A DNA stretch of 8,728 nt, from positions 1,587-10,314 of the forward strand of contig DHAH01000086.1 in NCBI GenBank assembly GCA_002397345.1, written 5' to 3'. Numbering within the stretch: the first letter of the stretch is position 1; every line of letters starts with the position of its first letter. Under the pieces are notes generated by a model. That model ran no database searches. It was given only the letters and a program-made list of their open reading frames with translations, and was not told where the DNA came from. Source of the DNA: Clostridiales bacterium UBA4959. GTDB lineage: Bacteria; Bacillota; Clostridia; Oscillospirales; CAG-272. The position numbers were made by a program, and so were the translations under genes. Shown one piece after another: positions 1 through 5,713 of this stretch.

Positions 1-1011
1 CCTGACGAAATTGCATAACGCCTGATCCATTGTCTGCATACCAAGCTTTTGTCCGGTTTGGATCGCGCTGTAAAGCTGGTGTTCCTTCTCCTCGCGGATC
101 AGGTTGCGCACCGCAGGTGAATCTATCATATATTCAACCGCAGCCAACCGACCCTCGCCCGAAGCGGCGGGGATAAGCTGCTGCGATATGACAGCCTTCA
201 AAGAATTTGATAACTGCTGGCGGATTTGTTCCTTTTGCCCCGCCGGGAACGAATCGACAATACGCGAAATTGTCAATGGCGCGGTCTGCGTGTGCAGCGT
301 CGAGAACACCAAATGTCCCGTCTCCGCCGCGGTGATGGCGATGGAGATACTCTCGGAGTCGCGCATTTCGCCTATCATAATAACGTCCGGGTCGTGGCGC
401 AGCACCTGACGCAGCGCCATACCGAAACTGTGGGTATCGATGCCGATCTCGCGCTGCCTTACAATAGACTTTTTGTGCGTGTGTAAAAATTCAATGGGGT
501 CTTCAACCGTGACAATGTTTTCCGCGAAGTTTTCGTTTATATAGTCGAGCATCGCGGCGAGCGTCGTGCTCTTGCCGCTACCTGTCGGACCGGTTACGAG
601 CACCAGTCCGCGCGGCAGGCTGCACAGGCGTTTGATGTCCGCCGGCAGTCCGAGGTTTTCCAAACGCGGTACGGTGAAAGGCACGATTCGTATCGCCGCG
701 GCAAGTGTGCCGCGCTGGTATATTATATTCCCGCGGAAGCGCGCAACGCCCGTCAGCGAATACGAATAATCCAATTCCAAGTCGCGGTTCAGACGCTCGA
801 TCTGCTCGGGCTTTAAAATCGAGCAGATCAGACCCTCGACCTCGTCGGGATTTATAACGGGGTGATCAGTGCAAACCATTTCGCTTGAGATGCGAATGAC
901 AGGCGGCTTCTTCGCGACGATATGCAAATCGGAAGCGCCCCGCTCCACCGCTTCGCACAGCAGCTCGTCAAGCGAGAGGGCGTATTTGTTATGTATGATT
1001 GTGTCGTTCAT
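1..1011 (-). CDS. pilT: Type IV pilus twitching/retraction ATPase PilT (3' end cut by window)
   Basis: Hexameric cytoplasmic ATPase that powers pilus retraction by depolymerising pilin at the inner-membrane platform. The 337 visible codons align along nearly all of PilT. Residues 1-100 form the PAS-like N-terminal domain (ASDLH at 26-30, GVARFRGN at 88-95). An AIRIVP linker at 106-111 leads into the RecA-like domain. Walker A GPTGSGKST is at 141-149, the Asp box VEDPIEF at 169-175, Walker B IMIGEMRD at 211-218 and the His box AETGHLVFSTLHT at 229-241. GQKLGMQTMDQAL (320-332) is near the usual C-terminus, so only about 15-30 residues should lie beyond the left edge. The AIRxxP form and the lack of the N1 domain and zinc motif of PilB/GspE favour PilT. 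The ATG at 1011 follows the preceding gene's TGA (1021-1023) by 9 nt with no well-placed Shine-Dalgarno, which suggests translational coupling. Its operon partners are the secretin-like and PilP-like genes. Confidence 0.95.
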   Translation of the reverse strand, partial: MNDTIIHNKYALSLDELLCEAVERGASDLHIVAKKPPVIRISSEMVCTDHPVINPDEVEGLICSILKPEQIERLNRDLELDYSYSLTGVARFRGNIIYQRGTLAAAIRIVPFTVPRLENLGLPADIKRLCSLPRGLVLVTGPTGSGKSTTLAAMLDYINENFAENIVTVEDPIEFLHTHKKSIVRQREIGIDTHSFGMALRQVLRHDPDVIMIGEMRDSESISIAITAAETGHLVFSTLHTQTAPLTISRIVDSFPAGQKEQIRQQLSNSLKAVISQQLIPAASGEGRLAAVEYMIDSPAVRNLIREEKEHQLYSAIQTGQKLGMQTMDQALCNFVR

Positions 1012-1020
1012 GATGAGTAG

Positions 1021-3660
1021 TCAGTTGCCGCTCCCGCCGCCGGACGGCGGCGTTGTTGTCGCGGGAGCTTTCGGTTTGCCAATTTGGATTAATACTTCCT
1101 CGACTTGTTCAATTTCCATTATCGTGGCATTATCGAGATAAACGATAGCGAATACTTTATCATAATCTTTATTCGGATCATTTTCCAATACACCGTCCAT
1201 AACCAATTCCGAATATATTTTAATTTTTTCCACAGGAATACCGGCAAGATTGGCTATCATTTCTCTTCTGTCATTCACCAGCTTCCATGTGTTGGGGTCA
1301 TTGGGATCTTCGTTTAAATCGGATTTATAATATATGCTCTTCTGTAATCGCTCTATTATTTTTCTGTATGTAGCCTGTGTATTATCAATTTTATTAATCA
1401 GGCTGATAATGTCGTATCTGGCGTCGTTCGGGAAATACACCACAATGCGATTGCCTTTTTCCTGTCCGTTCGGCACATATGTGAGCACCCCTGTGATTTT
1501 AGCGTTATCGATCTTTTTTTCCCCCCCCCCCGCCGTAACGTTTTCAAGCGTGAAGGTGTCAAACGATCCCACAAGCGTCGCGCCGGGATTATCTATTCCG
1601 GCGATTGCGTTTTTAGCCACCAAATAACCCGAATACGCGCCCATGACCCAGAATTGTTTCTGTGAGTTGGACATCCTTACAATATTCAGCCCGAGGTTCA
1701 TTTGGTTTACAAAATCGACGGCTTTATCGACGTTAATGAATAACAAATTAATCGGATAAATATTAAACGAGTCCGCGCCCGCCTTTGAATTTTCAAAGGT
1801 ATCAATAGCGGCGACAACTTCGCATATCTGCTCGAGCTGTTTATCGGTCACGTCGAGATAGAGTATCTGCGGGTTGTGATTGAAAATCAAGCCCGTGGGC
1901 AGCGACATATTGCTGAGCATTTTGTTAAGCTGCTCGGCGGTTATATATCGGCATGTCACCGATTTCAGTTCCGACGCTATCGCCGTGTCTGCGTTGGCGG
2001 GTATATCTATAATATTAAGAAGGTCGCGGATTTTCGTTAAATCATTTTCCGTCGCGCAAACATACAGCGTGTTCGGATTTTGGGCATAAATAATACCTGT
2101 CGGCAGCGACATGTTTTTTAATGTGTCATTAAGCTGATCGGCGGAGATGAATTTACATTCGACCGGCTGGAACAGCGCCAACATCTCGTCTGCGGTAGCG
2201 GCGGCGTTAGCCGGTATGTCTATGATCGACAACAGATTGCGCACTCCGACAAGGTCGTTGTCAGAAGCGTAAACATACAGTGTTTTAGGATTTTCGGGGT
2301 AATTTATCATAACCGCTTCGATAGACAGCCGCGACAACGTATCCCGCAGCCTGTCCGCTGTTATGTACTGTGTAACTATCGGTGTGAATCTGTCGAATAT
2401 CTGCGCTTTTGTGAGTTGTGCGTTCTCCGGTTTATCTAGCAGCGCGATAATTTTTTCGGCGGCGCCAATACCCACCGAATAACCCCTCAGCCACAGCTTG
2501 GTTTTATTGGTGCTGATTTTAATAATAGAAATATCGGCGTTTGCGCTGAGTTGCGCTTCGATTAAATCGACGGTCACATATTTCAGCGTTTTTTCGACGA
2601 TAGTCTCCTGCTCGGCTGTAACAGGGGCGGATGATTTTACGTCAACAATGTCTTTAATGGATTTTATCGTGTTATATTCTGTCGGCAGCGCGAAGATATA
2701 CAATGTATTGGGACGGCTGGGCAAAATCACACCCGACGGCAGACCAGCCGCGCTCAGCACACGCTGGAACTCGGCGGCGGTTATATTGGAAAGTTCGACA
2801 GAATAAAAGGTCGACGCCGATGTCTCGCCGCCCGACGCGTTCTCGCGCCGGTCGACCATTGCGATGAGGCTGCGCAGCCTCGCAAGATCGGCGGGCAGTC
2901 CCTGCGCGACAAAGCGGTATTTGTTTCCGCCGGACAGCGTCGCGTTTACCTGAATATTAAACGTGCTTATCTGCGCGATAATAGTTTCCGCCGTTACATA
3001 AGTCGTCGTAAATTCAGCGATTTTAGTCGCTTCGCTGAACGATTCGGTAATTTTGCTTTTATCTCCGACAATTATTGTATTGCCGTTTGTTATGTAGGTC
3101 AAGTCATACAGCTTCATCATGTAATCCAACGCTTCGCCCATGGTGACGTCTTTCATAGACATCGTTATCTTCGGGGATTCGCCTTTATAAATGATGTTAT
3201 AACCCATATTGAGCGCGAATGCCGACAGGGCGTCGCGTATGTCGGTGTCAACGAACGAAAGCGAGATTTTTGTGTCAAACGAGGTCAGCATCGTGCTGTA
3301 ACCGCGTGCGGCAGCTCCCGCCGCCGGCTGCGGAGCGTTCTGTTTCGCGGCCGCGCCCGTCGTTTGCGGCGGAGGAGTTAATTTATTTTCAGACGATTCC
3401 GTATCCGGCGTCTTCGCAGCGGTACCGGGGATTTGCAGTACGGTACCGACGGATATGATATTGATATCGCTTATTTTATTGAGCGCGGCAAGCTCGTCCA
3501 GCGTGACGCTGTATTTTTTCGCTATCGTGCTCAAGGTTTCGCCCGGGGCAACGGTGTGTGTGTCATAAATATCGCCATCCGCCGCGAAGCAGTGTATGCC
3601 CATTACGATAAATAATGCCGTCAATATCGCCGTAAACCGTTTCACCGGATTTTTTTTCAT
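1021..3660 (-). CDS. Secreted LysM protein with tandem secretin-N-like repeats, no secretin barrel (PilQ-like, type IV pilus unit)
   Basis: 879 residues from the ATG at 3660. Residues 1-26 are a signal peptide (basic start, hydrophobic core, CFAAD cleavage region). Residues 33-78 are a LysM peptidoglycan-binding domain (HTVAPGETLSTIAKKY, ending GTVLQIP). A Thr/Pro/Ala linker runs to about 125. Residues 130-202 resemble the STN/N0 domain of secretins (LSFVDTDIRDALSAFA). About eight repeats follow at roughly 216-271, 285-341, 355-411, 425-485, 497-557, 564-621, 632-691 and 701-761, each with a Y-[IV]-x-A-x-x-[IL] opening and several ending IIDIPAN-like, as in secretin N1/N2 modules. A unique region (762-861) and a Pro/Gly/Ser tail end the protein. 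The barrel domain of true secretins, with its VPxLGxIPxLGxLF signature, is absent. Inferred role: a wall-bound periplasmic-type ring or collar for the pilus. The ATG at 3672 (four residues more) is an alternative start, but neither has its own ribosome site; 3660 overlaps the stop of a small upstream ORF as ATGA and begins the signal peptide with MKK. The gene contains a G11A7 tract at 1531-1514. Confidence 0.85.
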   Translation of the reverse strand: MKKNPVKRFTAILTALFIVMGIHCFAADGDIYDTHTVAPGETLSTIAKKYSVTLDELAALNKISDINIISVGTVLQIPGTAAKTPDTESSENKLTPPPQTTGAAAKQNAPQPAAGAAARGYSTMLTSFDTKISLSFVDTDIRDALSAFALNMGYNIIYKGESPKITMSMKDVTMGEALDYMMKLYDLTYITNGNTIIVGDKSKITESFSEATKIAEFTTTYVTAETIIAQISTFNIQVNATLSGGNKYRFVAQGLPADLARLRSLIAMVDRRENASGGETSASTFYSVELSNITAAEFQRVLSAAGLPSGVILPSRPNTLYIFALPTEYNTIKSIKDIVDVKSSAPVTAEQETIVEKTLKYVTVDLIEAQLSANADISIIKISTNKTKLWLRGYSVGIGAAEKIIALLDKPENAQLTKAQIFDRFTPIVTQYITADRLRDTLSRLSIEAVMINYPENPKTLYVYASDNDLVGVRNLLSIIDIPANAAATADEMLALFQPVECKFISADQLNDTLKNMSLPTGIIYAQNPNTLYVCATENDLTKIRDLLNIIDIPANADTAIASELKSVTCRYITAEQLNKMLSNMSLPTGLIFNHNPQILYLDVTDKQLEQICEVVAAIDTFENSKAGADSFNIYPINLLFINVDKAVDFVNQMNLGLNIVRMSNSQKQFWVMGAYSGYLVAKNAIAGIDNPGATLVGSFDTFTLENVTAGGGEKKIDNAKITGVLTYVPNGQEKGNRIVVYFPNDARYDIISLINKIDNTQATYRKIIERLQKSIYYKSDLNEDPNDPNTWKLVNDRREMIANLAGIPVEKIKIYSELVMDGVLENDPNKDYDKVFAIVYLDNATIMEIEQVEEVLIQIGKPKAPATTTPPSGGGSGN
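1378..3015 (-). repeat. Eight tandem secretin-N-like protein repeats
   Basis: Region of the LysM/secretin-like gene encoding the repeat array, about 55-62 residues per unit. The units diverge, but the fourth to sixth are clearly related (YITADRLRDTLSRLS, FISADQLNDTLKNMS, YITAEQLNKMLSNMS, each followed by a TLY or ILY strand and an IID or AID helix end). Known secretins have two to four such N modules, so this array is long. Confidence 0.7.
1514..1531 (-). repeat. Homopolymer tract G11A7 inside the secretin-like gene
   Basis: On the coding strand eleven G are followed directly by seven A (plus strand T 1514-1520, C 1521-1531). It encodes residues 711-716 (GGGEKK) at a loop in the eighth repeat. 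One extra G brings a TAA into frame four codons after the A run begins; loss of one G gives a TGA about 35 codons later. Either slip removes the C-terminal 130-165 residues. Tracts this long are typical of slippage-prone contingency loci, but also of sequencing error. Confidence 0.9.
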
Positions 3661-3752
3661 AATAAGCGCCATGCGCTGAAGCGCGCAAACAATCCATGAA
3701 AATACCGCATGGCGTTCGCGCCTTCAGTCTGCCTTTCCTTTAATTTTTTCAC
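3657..3752 (-). CDS. Possible 31-residue leader peptide or small protein coupled to the secretin-like gene
   Basis: GTG start at 3752 preceded by TAAAAGGACG with 8 nt to the start codon, which is the best ribosome site in this intergenic region. It reads 31 codons and ends in TGA at 3657-3659, overlapping the ATG of the secretin-like gene (ATGA). The peptide starts MKKLKERQTEGANA and ends MRYFHGLFARFSAWRLL: basic at the front, with an amphipathic aromatic C-terminal half. I do not recognise a family. The large gene downstream has no ribosome site of its own, so translation of this ORF could deliver ribosomes to it. It may be a regulatory leader, a small pilus-associated peptide, or a chance open frame. 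An internal ATG at 3710 would give a 17-residue version. Confidence 0.45.
   Translation of the reverse strand: MKKLKERQTEGANAMRYFHGLFARFSAWRLL
3667..3727 (-). promoter_or_regulatory. Interlocking inverted repeats at the start of the secretin-like gene (candidate RNA switch)
   Basis: Reading the minus strand, arm A CTGAAGGCGCG (3727-3717) pairs with arm C CGCGCTTCAG (3685-3676) with one bulged base. Arm B CGCCATGCG (3714-3706) is a perfect 9-nt complement of arm D CGCATGGCG (3675-3667). The order A-B-C-D means the two helices can exist only as alternatives or as a pseudoknot. Arm D ends 6 nt before the ATG at 3660 and contains the alternative ATG at 3672; all arms lie inside the 31-codon ORF. 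Ribosome passage over that ORF would melt the structure. Confidence 0.5.
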
Positions 3753-3797
3753 GCTAATAACGTCCTTTTATTTAATCGGCTTATATATATTTGTTTA

Positions 3798-3829
3798 ATA
3801 GAAGAAAACCTTCGCTCCCCGCGAAAGGT
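3798..3829 (-). terminator. Weak intrinsic terminator or attenuator after the PilP/GspC-like gene
   Basis: On the minus strand ACCTTTCGC, loop GGGGA, GCGAAGGT gives an 8-bp stem with one bulged T, followed by TTTTCTTCTATT. The stem begins within the stop codon of the PilP/GspC-like gene. The stem is short and the T run interrupted, so partial read-through into the secretin-like and pilT genes is expected. Confidence 0.45.
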
Positions 3830-4365
3830 CACTCAGCCGGGACAGTTTCGATACCGCCGATATCTTGAGATTGCAATGTCAGCGATTCGTTTATATCGTC
3901 TTTTGAAACAATCACACCGTCGCCGGAGATAGAGGTCAGCGTCCAGCCGGTGTCGCCGATTTTCTGACCCGAGGACAGTACATATGATTTATTTGCCGAC
4001 TGCAGCACCGCGTATGACGAACCTTCGGGGTTGTACATCACGCCCGTCAGGATAACGGGCGACAGACCGGTTGCCCGAAATGGGTTTTTGCCCGTTTTAC
4101 CGCCCGCGTCAGCCGGACGCTCTGACATGGGCAGCACATAAACATATTTTTCGCTGCCCGACGCCGGCACGGACGCGCCGTCGGCGATAGCTTTAACAAT
4201 GAAAAAAATTATTACCGCGGAAATGATAATCATCAGCGGCATAAATATGAACAAAAACAACTTGTTTTTCAGTATGCCGCCCGAGGGCTTCCGTTTCGCC
4301 GGTCCGGCACCATTTCCCGACATATTCGGGACCCTGTGCGGTGTTAATTTGTTTTTATTTGTCAT
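3829..4365 (-). CDS. Single-pass membrane protein with a GspC/PilP-like periplasmic domain
   Basis: 178 residues from the ATG at 4365. A basic cytoplasmic tail (1-32) is followed by one transmembrane helix (about 33-58). After a linker, a compact beta domain (about 94-155) follows: NPFRATGLSPVILTGVMYN, YAVLQSANKSYVLSSGQKI, GWTLTSISGDGVIVSKDD. This resembles the PilP / GspC homology-region fold (PFxxxG, L-x-G-V, KSYVLxxGxxI, GVxVxxxD). Those domains link inner-membrane assembly proteins to secretin N domains; here the partner would be the secretin-like protein encoded next. PilP proper is a lipoprotein, so the membrane-anchored topology is closer to GspC. An AAAAGGA lies 12 nt before this ATG, slightly long. 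The frame stays open to a TTG at 4419 and an ATG at 4401, neither with a good ribosome site. It is the first gene after the promoter at 4475-4447. Confidence 0.75.
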   Translation of the reverse strand: MTNKNKLTPHRVPNMSGNGAGPAKRKPSGGILKNKLFLFIFMPLMIIISAVIIFFIVKAIADGASVPASGSEKYVYVLPMSERPADAGGKTGKNPFRATGLSPVILTGVMYNPEGSSYAVLQSANKSYVLSSGQKIGDTGWTLTSISGDGVIVSKDDINESLTLQSQDIGGIETVPAE

Positions 4366-4446
4366 ATCGCACGCATATCCTTTTCCCGGCAACGATTCCA
4401 TTCTATTTACAAAATACAATTATTCCAGTGTATTAAATCAACATTT

Positions 4447-4475
4447 ATTGTAGCATAATTTTCACTAACTGTCAA
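4447..4475 (-). promoter_or_regulatory. Near-consensus SigA-type promoter for the pilus unit
   Basis: On the minus strand TTGACA (4475-4470), a 17-nt spacer, then TACAAT (4452-4447), with a TGC extended -10 directly before it. Predicted transcript start is near 4440, about 75 nt before the chosen ATG of the PilP/GspC-like gene. It lies just downstream of the previous gene's terminator, which makes the pilus genes a separate transcription unit. Confidence 0.85.
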
Positions 4476-4520
4476 TATATACTGTCGCGTTCATGCGGCT
4501 TACTTGAAAATAATTATTTT

Positions 4521-4563
4521 AAAAATAAGCCCCCGATGTGGGTAAGCGACCCATATCGGAGGC
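4521..4563 (-). terminator. Strong intrinsic terminator after the beta-helix surface protein gene
   Basis: Minus-strand stem GCCTCCGATATGGGT (4563-4549), loop CGCTT, ACCCACATCGGGGGC (4543-4529): 15 positions with one mismatch and one G-U pair, followed by TTATTTTT. It sits 12 nt after the TAA of the beta-helix gene and separates it from the pilus promoter. Confidence 0.9.
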
Positions 4564-4575
4564 GTTTTAATACTG

Positions 4576-5556
4576 TTATTTTGACGATTTCAACATTTCC
4601 AACCGCTTCAGGTATTTCCGGCGGCGGATCGCAAGGGGCAGCGCTATTACCGCCGCAAGCGCGGCTATTGCAACCGCAAACACGATATAATCGACCCACG
4701 CCGGCACCTCGCCGCCGAATACCGCGCTGTATTTCCGCTCGACATAAGTCGGCGCGGTAAAAACATAAGCGCCGCCCGTATATTTATTCTCTGCCGCCGC
4801 TGACGCCGACGCCGCGCTGTCGCCCGACTTAAGCGCCATGTTCGTTATGCGCAGCTCCGTATCCGTCTGCAGCGCGTCGATACCCGACGCCGTTATTTCC
4901 AACCCGGTATTGTTAAGCACCATCGGTTCCGCCGAATAAAGCGCGCCGTTCGCGGTGAGATTGGTGTTGTTCAGTTCGATCAGGCGCGAGCGGATGGCAT
5001 ACGCCTCCTGCGGCGCGCAGTTTATCGTCATTTTCCCGCCCGAGATATAAAGCCGGACATTTTCAGACACAATACCGTCGCCGCCGGATGAAATTTTATA
5101 GCTGCCCGACAAAAACGATACCTTGCCCAGCACCGTCGCGTCGGATAACACGACGCCCGTGCCGTCGGACACGATTGTAAGCGAGCCGTTGCCCTTGAAA
5201 ATCGTTGTCCCCGTCGTAACAAGCGCCGCTTTTGAGGCGGAGATACTGTTGTCGCCCACAAGCACGACTGTCGCGCCCGCGGGTAGTTTAAGCCCATAAT
5301 CGTCTTTGGTGTCGATGTTAAGCCTGTTCAGCGTCAGCGTGTCGTTGATATTATCCCAATAATAACCGCTGCCCCTCTGGTTTTTATTTACATTAGCCAG
5401 ATTCACGGTCTGGTTAATTGCCGCCGCTTTTGCCGACGACGGCATCAGGGCGCAAAACGACAGCGTGACGGCGACCAGAAGCGCCGCCGTAATCTTCAAT
5501 ATTAAATTAAAAAACACTGTCCGGTGTGTTATCACGCTATCTGTTGTTTTGTGCAT
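4576..5556 (-). CDS. Secreted beta-helix-like repeat surface protein with C-terminal membrane anchor
   Basis: 326 residues. A signal peptide with a long n-region spans 1-45 (hydrophobic 16-38, cleavage likely near SSAKAAA). The body (about 46-280) is built of short beta-strand turns rich in G, N, T, S and V, opening with YYWDNINDTLTLNRLNI, the W-x-x-x-x-x-TLTL-x-x-x-x-I opening seen in clostridial surface proteins often annotated as carbohydrate-binding-domain proteins. The periodic L/I/V strands (VVLVGDNSI, GSLTIVSDGTGVVL, GSYKISSGGDGIV, RLYISGGKMTIN) suggest a right-handed beta-helix. A C-terminal transmembrane helix (about 287-310) and a basic tail RRRKYLKRLEMLKSSK anchor it; this resembles a sortase sorting signal but no LPxTG is visible before the helix. 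GGAG lies 11 nt upstream of the ATG. The ligand is unknown. It follows the GT-C and arabinanase genes on the same strand and ends at a strong terminator. Confidence 0.8.
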   Translation of the reverse strand: MHKTTDSVITHRTVFFNLILKITAALLVAVTLSFCALMPSSAKAAAINQTVNLANVNKNQRGSGYYWDNINDTLTLNRLNIDTKDDYGLKLPAGATVVLVGDNSISASKAALVTTGTTIFKGNGSLTIVSDGTGVVLSDATVLGKVSFLSGSYKISSGGDGIVSENVRLYISGGKMTINCAPQEAYAIRSRLIELNNTNLTANGALYSAEPMVLNNTGLEITASGIDALQTDTELRITNMALKSGDSAASASAAAENKYTGGAYVFTAPTYVERKYSAVFGGEVPAWVDYIVFAVAIAALAAVIALPLAIRRRKYLKRLEMLKSSK

Positions 5557-5586
5557 TGCAGACGAATCTCCGTCAATCGTTAATAA

Positions 5587-5623
5587 ATTATAAACAGTTT
5601 ATCAGGCATTTTTATTCCTGATA
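5587..5623 (-). promoter_or_regulatory. Candidate -10 box with overlapping dyad (possible operator) for the beta-helix gene
   Basis: A perfect TATAAT (minus strand, 5592-5587) would start transcription near 5580, about 24 nt before the ATG at 5556. No TTGACA-like -35 lies 17 nt upstream. Instead a perfect inverted repeat, TATCAGG (5623-5617) and CCTGATA (5606-5600) with a 10-nt spacer, covers the -20 to -43 region. This arrangement fits an activator- or repressor-controlled promoter; the AT-rich context makes a chance TATAAT possible. Confidence 0.4.
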
Positions 5624-5667
5624 TAAAACATCTGTTAATTTTTATGCGATTTTATGTGACGGCTGAG

Positions 5668-5713
5668 TGATTATTTTTTTCGTTAGCTATCGAATGATTA
5701 TTTTTAGCTATCG
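5668..5713 (-). repeat. Short direct duplication spanning the GT-C gene stop codon
   Basis: The plus-strand copy TGATTATTTTTAGCTATCG at 5695-5713 is repeated at 5668-5692 with six extra bases in the middle (TGATTATTTTT, then TTCGTTAGCTATCG). The first copy contains the TAA stop (5704-5706) of the membrane protein gene; the second lies in the intergenic region. Confidence 0.7.

Noticed and set aside
4366..4419. N-terminal extension of the PilP/GspC-like gene to a TTG at 4419
   Set aside because: TTG start without a convincing ribosome site, only about 21 nt from the predicted transcript start; the ATG at 4365 has AAAAGGA upstream. Not fully excluded.
4507..4520. 14-nt palindrome AAAATAATTATTTT
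   Set aside because: Pure A/T sequence next to the terminator T run; expected by composition, no clear role.
4514..4699. 61-codon minus-strand frame across the terminator
   Set aside because: Out of frame with the beta-helix gene, Cys-rich by composition only, and it runs through the terminator hairpin.
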